Shown here: positions 37,908 to 46,550 of the stretch, piece by piece | Position numbering within the stretch: the stretch's first letter is position 1 | How the letters are laid out: each line of letters starts with the position of its first letter | NCBI GenBank assembly: GCA_017447865.1 | Contig: JAFSMO010000011.1 | Coordinates: forward strand, 1 to 53,730 | Length of the DNA stretch: 53,730 nt | Reading direction: 5' to 3' | DNA from: Thermoguttaceae bacterium | Lineage (GTDB): Bacteria > Planctomycetota > Planctomycetia > Pirellulales > Thermoguttaceae | The notes under the pieces: generated by a model | Database searches by the model: none | The model's input: only the letters and a program-made list of their open reading frames with translations | Told to the model about the DNA's origin: nothing | Translations under genes and position numbers: made by a program

Positions 37908-40052
37908 TCAGGACTCCAGACCGAGCATTTCCTGCTGCTGGACTTTCACGTTTTTCGGGACTTCGGCGTACGAAAGCACCACGGGCTGAGGCGTGATCCC
38001 GGCCGTCAGCTCACGAACCGCCGGACGAACTGCGGGTGAAACGAGAAGCACGGGCGCGACGCCGAGCATTTCCATCTTCTGGCACTGGCGCGTGAGCAAT
38101 TTGACCCAGTTCCCCTGCTCCGCCGGCGTCGGGAAAAGCGACACGGAATCGTCCGAAATCTCCGACGAAGCCGCGATTTTGGCCTCAAAATCCGGCGAAA
38201 GCGTCAGGACTCGCAAAAGGCCGTCCGCGTCCAGATTCCGGGACGTGATGAGCCGCCCCAAAGCCGCCCGGACCGCCTCGGTCAAAAGGACCGGATTCTT
38301 CGTGCGCTGCGCCGCCCGGCCGAGCGTTTCCAGGATCCGCCCCAACGACCGGATCGGGACCCGCTCCGCGAGAAGCCGCTGAAGGACCCGCTGAATTTCC
38401 TGGACGCTGAGGGTTTCCGGTACGACGTCACGCACCGCCGCCGGCGAGGTTTTTGCCAGCTCGTCGAGCAGATTCTGCACATCGTCATGCGTCAGGAGCT
38501 CCGGCGCGAACTGGGTCGCGAGTTCCGCCAAATGCCGCGTCAAAACCTCACCGGGAGTCCAGACCTCGTAGCCGTCCGCCTCGGCGTCGTCCTTCAGGTC
38601 CGGCGAGATCCAGACCGCCGCGCGTTTTTGGATCGGCTCGGACGTTTTCAGCCCTTCCAGCTCCCCGCCCGCGTAAAGTCCCTCGACCGCCAGAAGCGAG
38701 TCGAGCCGAAGCACCTGCTCGGCCGCCACGGAGCCGTGGACCCGGATCCGGTACACGTTTCCGTCCAGTTCCTCTCCGCCCGTCACCCGGACCGCTGGCA
38801 TGAGGAAGCCAAACTCCTGCGCCAGTTTCCGCCGCACGTTTTGGATCTCGTCCAAGAGATTCATCGGTGGAACTTCCGGTTTCGCTTCGTCAGACGATTC
38901 CGGAAGCCACGCGAGCAGATCGGCCCCAAGCTCGAGTTGGATCGCTTCGGTCTGGATCGCCTCGGCGAGCTGAACCTCCGCGGCTTTTTTGGTCTGCTCT
39001 TTGGCCGCGGTTTTTGCAGCGAGTTCGTCCTGAGCGGCCTGAAGGTCCGCCGCCTTTTTCTCGTCGTGCCAGAGCATTCCCGCGAGGATCTCGCACCCGA
39101 CCGCAAGGATCAGAAGCGGAAGTTTGGGAAGCGGCGTGAGGGCCAGCATCGCGAGCATCCCGCCCGTTACCATCAGCGCCGCGGGACGTGAGAAAAGCTG
39201 GCGCTGAACGTCCTGGGCCAGTTTTTTCTCCCGGTTGCTTCGTGTGACGAGCAAAGCCGCCCCGATCGCGACGAGGAACGCGGGGAGCTGACTGACCAGG
39301 CCGTCGCCGATGGTCAGGCGCGTGTAGATCTCGGCCGTTTCCGCGACCGTATGACCGCCGGAGGTCAGGCCGATCGCCATTCCGGCCAGAATATTAATGA
39401 ACGTGATGGCCAGCCCGGCGACGGCGTCCCCGCGGACGAATTTGCTCGCACCGTCCATCGCGCCGTAAAAATCGACTTCATCGCCGAGGGCCAGACGCCG
39501 CTCTTTGGCTTCTTCCTGCGTGATCGCGCCGGACTGGAGCTCCGCGTCGATCGCCATTTGCTTCCCGGGCAGACCGTCCAGAGTGAAACGCGCGCTCACC
39601 TCGCTGATTCGGCCCGCGCCTTTCGTGATCACGACGAATTGAATGATCAGAATGATGAGGAAAAGAATGATCCCCACGACGAGATTCCCGGCCGTGACGA
39701 AATCACTGAACGCCTGAATGATGCGCCCGGCGGCTTCCGTTCCGTCGGTCTCCGCCCGCGAAAGGATCAGTCGGGTCGAGGCGATATTCAGCCCCAGACG
39801 GAACATCACGACCGCCAGAAGGACCGTGGGAAACGAGCTGAAATCGAGCGGCTTGCGAATAAAAACCGTCGTGAGAAGGATCAGCACGGAAAGCGTCAGG
39901 TTGAACGCGAGCAGAAAGTCCATCACCGGCGCGGGCATTGGGATCAAAATGATTCCAATCGCTGCGATGAGCGCGCCCGGCAGAAGCAGACTCTTCCACC
40001 ACGCCAAACCTTTTCCGCTTTCCACGGCTTGAGCGGCACTTCCCTGGGCCAT
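37908..40052 (-). CDS. flhA: Flagellar type III export protein FlhA
   Basis: A protein of 714 residues, full length for FlhA. It is the membrane export-gate subunit of the flagellar type III secretion apparatus. The N-terminal half carries about eight helices, beginning at WWKSLLLPGALIAAIGIILI. The FHIPEP signature region reads SARFTLDGLPGKQMAIDAEL, followed by EEAKERRLALGDEVDFYGAMDGASKF. The C-terminal cytosolic domain contains RIRVHGSVAAEQVLR and TPGEVLTRHLAEL. A charged insert (DEKKAADLQAAQDELAAKTA) joins the halves. No other flagellar or injectisome gene is in the window. It has its own probable promoter. Confidence 0.95.
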   Translation of the reverse strand: MAQGSAAQAVESGKGLAWWKSLLLPGALIAAIGIILIPMPAPVMDFLLAFNLTLSVLILLTTVFIRKPLDFSSFPTVLLAVVMFRLGLNIASTRLILSRAETDGTEAAGRIIQAFSDFVTAGNLVVGIILFLIILIIQFVVITKGAGRISEVSARFTLDGLPGKQMAIDAELQSGAITQEEAKERRLALGDEVDFYGAMDGASKFVRGDAVAGLAITFINILAGMAIGLTSGGHTVAETAEIYTRLTIGDGLVSQLPAFLVAIGAALLVTRSNREKKLAQDVQRQLFSRPAALMVTGGMLAMLALTPLPKLPLLILAVGCEILAGMLWHDEKKAADLQAAQDELAAKTAAKEQTKKAAEVQLAEAIQTEAIQLELGADLLAWLPESSDEAKPEVPPMNLLDEIQNVRRKLAQEFGFLMPAVRVTGGEELDGNVYRIRVHGSVAAEQVLRLDSLLAVEGLYAGGELEGLKTSEPIQKRAAVWISPDLKDDAEADGYEVWTPGEVLTRHLAELATQFAPELLTHDDVQNLLDELAKTSPAAVRDVVPETLSVQEIQRVLQRLLAERVPIRSLGRILETLGRAAQRTKNPVLLTEAVRAALGRLITSRNLDADGLLRVLTLSPDFEAKIAASSEISDDSVSLFPTPAEQGNWVKLLTRQCQKMEMLGVAPVLLVSPAVRPAVRELTAGITPQPVVLSYAEVPKNVKVQQQEMLGLES

Positions 40053-40073
40053 TAATTCTCTCCGACTTGATCA

Positions 40074-40203
40074 ATTTCTGAGTGAAACGGAACTTTTTGG
40101 GAATTTGGGGTGATTTTGATGAAAAACCACCCGTTCCTTGGAGCATTCTACCAAATTACGCCCCCAAAGTCCAGACCAATCTGGAAAAATTTCACTCAGA
40201 AAT
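40074..40203. repeat. Perfect 14-bp inverted repeat flanking the flhA leader
   Basis: Arms atttctgagtgaaa (40074-40087) and tttcactcagaaat (40190-40203) are exact reverse complements 102 bp apart. The interval holds a possible minus-strand promoter (TGGACT, 17 bp, TAGAAT at 40145-40173) and a small ccaga/tctgg hairpin. It could be a looped operator pair or a repeat footprint. Confidence 0.6.
40145..40173 (-). promoter_or_regulatory. Possible flhA promoter
   Basis: TGGACT and TAGAAT with a 17-bp spacer, about 90 bp before the flhA ATG and inside the 14-bp inverted repeat pair. The -35 match is modest. Confidence 0.4.
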
Positions 40204-40220
40204 GAAAAAATCGTTTCGGG

Positions 40221-42236
40221 TCAGTCGTTTTTCTGGAAACTCGCGACCTGCTCGGGAGTCAAAGCCCAGGAGTAAACTTTCGCCCAGGAAATCTCGCCGG
40301 GGACGTACAGGCGGGTCTTCGCTTCGTGCGTCACGTCGCCGCCGATGCAAAACGCCTGCGCCGGCTTGCTTCTCGTGTAGCGGATCCTTCCTTTCTGGGG
40401 CTTGGAACCGGCCAACTCGCCGTTCACGTACAAATTCATGCTCGTGCCGTCGTATGTTCCGAAAAGCGTGGTTTCACCCCCCGCCGCGGCATCGTACGGG
40501 ACCTCGACGCGCTCGTATTTCCCGGCGAAGAACACGATGAAGAGGAGCGTTTTCTTCTGCGGCGTGTACTCAAATCCCAGCCCGCCGCTTTCCGTGTTTC
40601 CGAAAATGCAGACGGTTTCCTTGCGGTCCGCCGGCAAATCGAGGCGGAACTTCACGGCAAGCGTCACTTCCGCGCGCAGGGCCTGGTAGTTTCCGCCCTT
40701 GACCGGCACGTGGAACGCGTCCTCTTTGCCGTCGAGCTTCACCGAAGCGTCCAGGAACTGCGGGTTTCCGAACGTTTTCACCGCCGAGGTGTACCGCGGG
40801 TCGGCCGGGTCGTTTTTCGCGCCCTCTTTCGAGAAACTCACGTCGAGGAAGTCCGCTTTCGGCTTCATCCCGGTCCGGTCGATCGAGGCGGGGGCGGGTT
40901 TCGTCTCGAATTCGGTTTCGACGAAGTCAGCGGTCGTTTTGCAGTAGCAGTTTTGAGCGTAAATTCTGGCGCGGTATTTCGTCCCGCTGCGCAGGCAGCC
41001 GACATTCCCTTTGCACGTCGGCGCGGGATTTTTCATGAAGAAGTCCGACCAGATGAACTCCGTGCAGTCGGGGACCCACTGGTTTTCTTTCTCCTGGAGA
41101 CGTTCCAGCTCGACGCGGTAGCACGTGAGGCACTCGGCGTCGCCGGCCTGGGTGAACTCAAACGTGGCGCCGTTTTCGGTCGTTTCCAGGACCGCCGCCT
41201 TTTTCTCCGCCGGCCAGAACGGCTCTTTCGCCAGATCGATCCGCTTGTTCGTGTAAACGTACTTTTCAATATTGGACGGATCGACGATCAAATATTCACG
41301 GTCGTGGAACGAATCGCTGATCACGTCGTACAGCCGGATCCGGATCGTGAAGTCGCGATGCACCTCGAAAATGAGGAACGTGCCGGCCTGACCGGGCTGA
41401 ACCATTTCGTGGTGGTAGTCGTTCACCTCGTCGTAGTAGTAGAGGCCGTAGTAGCTCAGCGACCCGGTCCCGATCGCGTTGAAATTCCCCTGCCACATCA
41501 CGCGCGGGTCGATCGACGGGGCGTGCGAATGCCCGGAAATGTGAACGACCTGTGGGTACTGCTCGATCGTTTCCTTCAAATCGTGGACTCCCGCCGGGAA
41601 CGAGCCGGGAAGGTTCCAGCTCCCCCAGACCGTCGAGTGGACGTGGTAGTGCTGAACGACGAAGACCGGACGCTTCGGATCGTCGGCGCACGCGGCGGCC
41701 AGTTCCTTTTTGAACCAGTCCAGCGCGTACACGTAGTCGTTTTCGGCGCACGTTCCGCGTTCGGGCGAGATCGTGATGAAGTGGAACCCGTTGATCACCT
41801 GGTGATTATTCGACGGGGTTTCGAAAGTTTTCTCCCAGAGCTCGCGGTTTCCGCCGTAAAACTCGTGGTTCCCCATGCAAAGGACACGCTTCGTTTCCGG
41901 CTTCAGATTTTCGTCCATCAACCGGCGGAACGGGCCGATCTCTGTGATCAGTCCGTGGTTGGAGAAGTCGCCCGCGACGGCCATCGCGTCGAAACGATCG
42001 TACGGCTGGGACGCGCTGTAGGAGTTCATGAATTGCATCATTTTCGCAAAACGGACTCTTTGCGCGGACTGGTCATTGTGCGACTGGTCGAAATGCACGT
42101 CACTGCAAGCGGCAAAACGCAGAATGACGTCCGAGTTTTTGTCCTGCGCGAAAAGGACGGAAGGAATGCAAAGGGCCAGGACGGAAGAACCAAGAAACTG
42201 ACGGCGGGAAATGTTCACGGGAAAATCCTTTCTCAA
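40221..42236 (-). CDS. Tat-exported metallophosphoesterase with C-terminal LamG-like domain
   Basis: A protein of 671 residues. A Tat signal (SRRQFLG at 10-16, hydrophobic to about 30) sends it folded to the periplasm. The calcineurin-like site is intact: D46-V-H48, GD at 89-90, GNHE at 122-125, H196 and GHSH at 235-238. A middle part of about 120 residues has several cysteines (AECLTCYRV, CKGNVGCLRSG, NCYCKT) and looks like a fibronectin-type or linker domain. The last roughly 200 residues resemble a LamG/concanavalin-like sandwich (TTLFGTYDGTSMNLYVNGEL). It probably cleaves a phosphomonoester or phosphodiester at the cell surface; the substrate is not readable. It contrasts with the degraded phosphoesterase at 9-10.7 kb. 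Confidence 0.87.
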   Translation of the reverse strand: MRKDFPVNISRRQFLGSSVLALCIPSVLFAQDKNSDVILRFAACSDVHFDQSHNDQSAQRVRFAKMMQFMNSYSASQPYDRFDAMAVAGDFSNHGLITEIGPFRRLMDENLKPETKRVLCMGNHEFYGGNRELWEKTFETPSNNHQVINGFHFITISPERGTCAENDYVYALDWFKKELAAACADDPKRPVFVVQHYHVHSTVWGSWNLPGSFPAGVHDLKETIEQYPQVVHISGHSHAPSIDPRVMWQGNFNAIGTGSLSYYGLYYYDEVNDYHHEMVQPGQAGTFLIFEVHRDFTIRIRLYDVISDSFHDREYLIVDPSNIEKYVYTNKRIDLAKEPFWPAEKKAAVLETTENGATFEFTQAGDAECLTCYRVELERLQEKENQWVPDCTEFIWSDFFMKNPAPTCKGNVGCLRSGTKYRARIYAQNCYCKTTADFVETEFETKPAPASIDRTGMKPKADFLDVSFSKEGAKNDPADPRYTSAVKTFGNPQFLDASVKLDGKEDAFHVPVKGGNYQALRAEVTLAVKFRLDLPADRKETVCIFGNTESGGLGFEYTPQKKTLLFIVFFAGKYERVEVPYDAAAGGETTLFGTYDGTSMNLYVNGELAGSKPQKGRIRYTRSKPAQAFCIGGDVTHEAKTRLYVPGEISWAKVYSWALTPEQVASFQKND

Positions 42237-42295
42237 TCAGAAAAATGAAATCAGGGATGAAAATTTTAGGTCTTTATGGGACATTAAAGGAGCAA

Positions 42296-42332
42296 TGGGA
42301 CCAAGCTCCCGATTTTCAGGAGTCTGGTCCCA
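42296..42332. terminator. Hairpin downstream of the small minus-strand gene
   Basis: Arms tgggacca and tggtccca form a perfect 8-bp stem with an inner ctcc/ggag extension. The T-rich tail is better on the plus strand, so its use as terminator for the minus-strand gene is uncertain. Confidence 0.5.
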
Positions 42333-42347
42333 TTTCTTCCGTTTTTT

Positions 42348-42590
42348 CTATTTGGCAAGCACGGGGTCGGCCGCCTGATTCGTTCCGATCTCCAGCCCCT
42401 CCATGACTTCCACCAATGGATGAGTTTCGGACTGGTTTTCGTTCCGTTCGTTCCAGGCCTGCAAAACGTCCTCGGGCAAAACCGCCATCATGGCGGCCGC
42501 AGTGACCACACGTCTGGCAAAATCCGTAGCCTCTTCATCGTTCAGGCCAAGATTTTTTGCTTTTACTATGACTTGAGCGTAGTTCATCAT
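42348..42590 (-). CDS. Small protein of unknown function (80 residues)
   Basis: It begins MMNYAQVIVKAKNLGLNDEEA and has AAGGA seven bases before its ATG, good evidence that it is a real gene. The product is mainly helical and mildly acidic, with no signal peptide, membrane helix or cysteine. I recognise no family. It lies between a phosphoesterase gene and a divergent amylase gene with an AT-rich 300-bp upstream region. Role unknown. Confidence 0.6.
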   Translation of the reverse strand: MMNYAQVIVKAKNLGLNDEEATDFARRVVTAAAMMAVLPEDVLQAWNERNENQSETHPLVEVMEGLEIGTNQAADPVLAK

Positions 42591-42890
42591 AATGGAATCC
42601 TTTCCTCTTAAATTTCGTGTATCATTAAAATCATGAACTGGGTACTACAAACAAACCTTTCGGGGTAAACCTCCAGCGAGAGGCGAATCGGGCCTGGCCT
42701 CTAAACCCCACTTTGGGTCAAACCCTTCCAATTCATAATCCATCATAATTATTATATAATCGAAAACATTAAAAAAGAAGGGGGGGAGGGGAGTTTTTTT
42801 CCAAAAAAACAGAAAAAACCCCTTGAAAGTTCCAGGGGAATCATGTAAAATGAAGAAAAAATTCCAACCCTTTAATTTAGGAGGTCATCC
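42591..42890. other. Divergent intergenic region with structured and AT-rich parts
   Basis: A 300-bp gap between the small gene and the secreted GH13 gene. The left part has a small stem agaggc/gcctct (about 42676-42702) and the short palindrome-like tttgggtcaaaccctt. The centre carries attatataat at 42751-42760, a possible -10 for the minus strand. A G-run and A-runs follow, and AGGAGGT stands before the GH13 start. No ORF or tRNA fold convinces me. Confidence 0.45.
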
Positions 42891-44261
42891 ATGAAGAAAC
42901 TGTTCCCCGCCCTCATTTGCCTGTTTTCTTTATTTTGCACGGCGTTTGCGCTGGCTGAGGACGATTCACTCCCGCTGAACCAGCGTCAGGCGAAACCCTC
43001 GCCGAAGTGGGTCACGGAAGGGGTCATTTACCAGATCAACCCGCGTGCCTTCACTCCGGAAGGAACGCTCAAGGCCGCCGAGAAGAAACTCCCGGATCTG
43101 GCCGATCTCGGTGTCACGATCGTTTACCTCTGCCCGGTCTTTGTGGCGGACGACGACATGAACCGGGACTTCTGGAGCCCGCGTCAGAAAGCCTCGAAAA
43201 TGGAAAGCCCGCTGAATCCCTACCGGATGAAGGACTTTTACCACGTCGATCCGGAATACGGAACCGACGCGGACCTGAAGGATTACGTGGCCGCGGCTCA
43301 TAAACTCGGCCTGAAGGTCATGCTCGACATGGTGTTCTTCCACTGCGGCCCGACCGCGGTTTTGATCGACAAAAACCCCAATTTCGTGAACCGCGACAAA
43401 GACGGGAAGATCATCACCGGGGCGTGGAAGTACCCGACCCTGAATTACGGGTGCCCCGAGCTGCGCGAGTATCTGCACCAGAACATGGAAATGTGGGTCC
43501 GTGACTACGGCGTCGATGGTTTCCGCATGGACGTTGGGGACCGCATCCCGCTCGATTTCTGGGAAGACGCCCGCGTGCGGCTCGAAAAGATCAACCCGGA
43601 GGTGGGAATGCTCTCGGAAGGGACGCGCATGCCGGACCAGCTCAAGGCGTTTGACCTCGATTACGGTTTCCCGCAGGCCAGCACGCTGCGCAAAATCATG
43701 GACCACGGCCTCTCCGCCAAGGAATTCAGCAAGCTGAAACTTTTGTTCAAGAGCAATCGTCCGATCGGAGGCGACCGCGTGATCCATTACGTCGAAAACC
43801 ACGACCTGAGCAACGACGACTACGAAAACCGCAGCGAAAAGCGCTGGGGCGAAAAAGGCATGAACGCGATGCTGGCCCTCATTTTCACGATGGACGGCAC
43901 GCCGATGCTCTACTGCGGCCAGGAAGTCTGCGACAAAAACCGCCACTCGATTTTCGGATCCAAATTCGGCTGCAAAGTCGATTGGGCCAACGGCTCCACG
44001 GACGAAGGAAAACGCCGTCAGGAACTCATCCGTACTCTGGCGAAAATGCGTAAAGACCGCCCGGAAATGACCGCCGGCGAGATCGTTTGGCTCGAAAACT
44101 CGAGCGACGCCGACGTGATCACGTTCCTGCGCAAGCTGGGCGACCGTCAGACGCTTGTCGTGATCAACGTGAGGAACAAAGCGGTCCCGGTCGACGTGAC
44201 GCTTCCCGACGGGAGCCAGAAGCACTTCGATCTGGCGGAGTACCAGTTCGTGATCGAATGA
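42891..44261 (+). CDS. Secreted GH13 alpha-amylase family enzyme
   Basis: A protein of 456 residues with a Sec signal of about 22 residues (cut likely after FALA). GH13 motifs are in order: region I-like DMVFFH at 146-151, region II GFRMD with nucleophile D214, region III MLSEGT with acid/base E243, region IV VENHDL with H304-D305. A short C-terminal beta domain follows. The start is fixed by AGGAGGT seven bases upstream. It acts on alpha-glucans or related alpha-glucosides in the periplasm or outside; the exact subfamily cannot be told. With the xylanase it suggests plant-polymer or dietary carbohydrate use. Confidence 0.92.
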   Translation: MKKLFPALICLFSLFCTAFALAEDDSLPLNQRQAKPSPKWVTEGVIYQINPRAFTPEGTLKAAEKKLPDLADLGVTIVYLCPVFVADDDMNRDFWSPRQKASKMESPLNPYRMKDFYHVDPEYGTDADLKDYVAAAHKLGLKVMLDMVFFHCGPTAVLIDKNPNFVNRDKDGKIITGAWKYPTLNYGCPELREYLHQNMEMWVRDYGVDGFRMDVGDRIPLDFWEDARVRLEKINPEVGMLSEGTRMPDQLKAFDLDYGFPQASTLRKIMDHGLSAKEFSKLKLLFKSNRPIGGDRVIHYVENHDLSNDDYENRSEKRWGEKGMNAMLALIFTMDGTPMLYCGQEVCDKNRHSIFGSKFGCKVDWANGSTDEGKRRQELIRTLAKMRKDRPEMTAGEIVWLENSSDADVITFLRKLGDRQTLVVINVRNKAVPVDVTLPDGSQKHFDLAEYQFVIE

Positions 44262-44317
44262 ACCCCCTTTTCAGCCGCACCCAGCTCCACCCAACCACCT
44301 TTGAACGAGGCCCTCAG

Positions 44318-45211
44318 ATGAAAAATATTTTACTCACCAACGACGACGGAATCTTCAGCCCCGGCCTGGCGGCGCTTTACCGGGAACTGACCCGGCTGGG
44401 GAAGGTCTGGGTGGTGGCTCCCGCGGCGGAACAGAGCGGTGTGGCGCAGTCCGTCACGTTTCGGATCCCGCTGCTCGTCAAAGACGTTTTCGTCGGCGGC
44501 GAGCGCTGGGGCTGGGGCGTGGAAGGGACTCCGACCGACTGCGTGAAAGTCGGCGTGAACGTGGTCTGCCCAGAAAAACCCGATCTGGTCGTCAGCGGGA
44601 TCAACTGGGGCCAGAACTGCGGGACGAATATTTTGTACTCCGGCACGCTCGGGGCCGCGTTTGAGGGGGGGCTTTACCACATTCCCTCGTTTGCGGTCTC
44701 GATCCAGGACGATAAAGCCCCGAATTTCAACCGTGCGGCCGCGCTGGCCGTGGGGATCATCGAGCAGATCTTCGCCAAAATCCAGGAGGAACCGGCGATT
44801 CCCGACCCGTGCGGGAACCCGGACGCGCGGATCTTCAACATTAATATTTCCCGCGAGGCGGTGAAGGAGGAAAAGCCGGAAATCGTCATCGCCCCGATGG
44901 ACACGACGCCGTACGCGACGGGAATGGCCGCCTGCTCGGACACTTTCGGGCGGATGTACTACTGGCTGACGCCGAATCCACGGGATCACCGCCCCGACTG
45001 CCCGACCGACATGAACGAGCTGGGGGCCGGGAAAATCGTCATCACGCCGCTGCGCCTTGACGTGACGTACACCGAGTACATGAACACGCTCCGCGGCTGG
45101 GATCTGGAAGCGCGCGAGGCCTCGTCCCCGATGCAGACCGGCGATTTTCCGAACGTCCCGGCTTTCAGCATGAGGACCACGAAAAAGTACGACCCGGAAC
45201 GCGAAGCGTGA
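44318..45211 (+). CDS. surE: 5'/3'-nucleotidase SurE
   Basis: A protein of 297 residues, with the start chosen at the family N-terminus MKNILLTNDDGIFSPGL; an ATG 20 codons upstream overlaps the amylase stop and is an alternative. SurE dephosphorylates nucleoside monophosphates and short polyphosphates in stationary phase. The metal site is N-D-D in TNDDG; SGINWGQNCGTNILYSGTLG is the conserved loop with asparagine and serine ligands. PTDCVKVGVNV matches the family. The C-terminus is longer than in E. coli. It lies in a plus-strand run downstream of the amylase gene. Confidence 0.93.
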   Translation: MKNILLTNDDGIFSPGLAALYRELTRLGKVWVVAPAAEQSGVAQSVTFRIPLLVKDVFVGGERWGWGVEGTPTDCVKVGVNVVCPEKPDLVVSGINWGQNCGTNILYSGTLGAAFEGGLYHIPSFAVSIQDDKAPNFNRAAALAVGIIEQIFAKIQEEPAIPDPCGNPDARIFNINISREAVKEEKPEIVIAPMDTTPYATGMAACSDTFGRMYYWLTPNPRDHRPDCPTDMNELGAGKIVITPLRLDVTYTEYMNTLRGWDLEAREASSPMQTGDFPNVPAFSMRTTKKYDPEREA

Positions 45212-45220
45212 CGTTTTTTT

Positions 45221-45255
45221 AGTTTTCAGTTTTCAGTTCCCAGTTTTCAGTTTTC
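45221..45255 (+). repeat. Short tandem repeat upstream of the aldo/keto reductase gene
   Basis: Copies of a near-heptamer agttttc/agttccc in tandem fill the space between surE and the next gene, just before its ATG. They may shift leader structure or transcription by slippage. No Shine-Dalgarno sequence is visible there. Confidence 0.7.
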
Positions 45256-45264
45256 CCTTCCAAA

Positions 45265-46485
45265 ATGAATCGACGTGATTTTCTGCAAAACGCCGTCACG
45301 CTCAGCGCCGCGGCTTCTGTGAACGTGGTCCGTTCCGAGGACGCTCCCCCGGCCGAGTCGAAACCGCCGCAGGTCTTCCGGCGTCCATTCAAAGGCGGGC
45401 TTTCCCTTCCGTCGCTGGGCTACGGGATCTTCCGGATGCCGACCGACGAGAAAATCTCCCAGGAACTGGTTGATATTGCGATGGCGTCCGGCGTGAACTA
45501 CTTCGACACGGCATACACGTACCTCGGCGGCCACGCGGAAGAGCTCTGCGCCCGTACGCTCGCCAAGTACCCGCGCGAGTCGTATTTCTTCGCGACGAAA
45601 ATGCCGCCGTTCATGGCCAAAGACCCGGACGGTCTGGTCCGGATCTTCGACGACCAGCTCAAGAAAAGCAACGTGGAGTACTTCGACTTTTACCTTCTGC
45701 ACAATCTGCAGATCAACTCCTGGGCCGACGCGAAACGCCTCGGGATGGTCGATTTTCTCCAAAAGAAAAAGGATGAAGGCAAGATCCGGAACCTCGGCTT
45801 TTCGTTCCACGACGTGCCGCCCGTTCTGGAAGAGATCGCCGATTTCCACGCGTGGGATTTCGCCCTAATTCAGCTGAACTACTTCGACTGGATCCCGTAC
45901 CACTGCAACGAGCAGTACGAGATCCTGCGCAAACGGAACATTCCGATCATGGTCATGGAGCCGCTTCGGGGCGGGCTCTTGGCGGACCTCGGCGAGAAAG
46001 GGAACGAAGTCTTCAAAAAGGCCGATCCGAACGCGAGCGTCGCGTCCTGGGCGTTCCGTTTCGTCGCGTCGCTTCCCGGCGTCGTGACGGTTTTGAGCGG
46101 CATGGCCTGCAAGGAGCACCTGCTCGAGAACATTCAGACGTTTTCCGATTTTCACCCGCTGACGGACGCGGACCGCGAGACGATCCGGCTGGCGCTGGAA
46201 GCGTACGGCGCGTCCGGAACGATCCCCTGCACCGACTGCAAGTACTGCATTCCGTGCCCGCTGGAGATCAATATTCCTTCGGTCTTTGCGCTGTACAATT
46301 ACTTCAAGAGGACCGAAAACGAGCGCCAGCGCACGCCCGGGACCCGCCAGGCCGAGCAGGAGGCGCTCCATCAGGCGGCCCTTTGCGTTTCGTGCAAGCA
46401 GTGCCTCCCGAAATGCCCGCAGAAAATCAATATTCCCGCGATGCACCGCAAAGTGGTCGAGGAAGGAATGAAGCGGAACGTTTGA
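45265..46485 (+). CDS. Tat-exported aldo/keto reductase with C-terminal 4Fe-4S ferredoxin tail
   Basis: A protein of 406 residues. A Tat signal (NRRDFLQ at 2-8) opens the protein. The reductase barrel has its tetrad at D81 and Y86 (YFDTAYTYLGG), K112 (FFATKMP) and H146 (YLLHNL). The tail carries CxxCxxCxxxCP-type clusters at C322 (CTDCKYCIPCP) and C374 (CVSCKQCLPKCP). This class is known for aldehyde/ketone reduction coupled to iron-sulfur electron carriers. Export suggests periplasmic electron exchange. It precedes the HzsA-like cytochrome by 65 bp and may donate to or accept from it. No ribosome-binding site is obvious. Confidence 0.92.
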   Translation: MNRRDFLQNAVTLSAAASVNVVRSEDAPPAESKPPQVFRRPFKGGLSLPSLGYGIFRMPTDEKISQELVDIAMASGVNYFDTAYTYLGGHAEELCARTLAKYPRESYFFATKMPPFMAKDPDGLVRIFDDQLKKSNVEYFDFYLLHNLQINSWADAKRLGMVDFLQKKKDEGKIRNLGFSFHDVPPVLEEIADFHAWDFALIQLNYFDWIPYHCNEQYEILRKRNIPIMVMEPLRGGLLADLGEKGNEVFKKADPNASVASWAFRFVASLPGVVTVLSGMACKEHLLENIQTFSDFHPLTDADRETIRLALEAYGASGTIPCTDCKYCIPCPLEINIPSVFALYNYFKRTENERQRTPGTRQAEQEALHQAALCVSCKQCLPKCPQKINIPAMHRKVVEEGMKRNV

Positions 46486-46550
46486 TTTTCCTCCCCGGCC
46501 CTCCTGATTCCCCGCGGCTCTTTACTCCTGGAAAGGATCGGTTCGTTCCC

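Noticed and set aside
40326..42248. 640-codon plus-strand frame across the phosphoesterase gene
   Set aside because: It is antisense to a gene with intact metal motifs and a Tat signal; no protein family is recognisable in it.
42640..42740. tRNA-like fold near the GH13 gene
   Set aside because: The stem gggtcaaaccc recalls a T-arm, but no acceptor stem, anticodon arm or D-arm can be paired around it.
45852..46550. N-terminal extension of the HzsA-like gene back into the reductase gene
   Set aside because: The extra 233 codons overlap a well-supported gene in another frame. The signal peptide begins exactly at the ATG at 46551.
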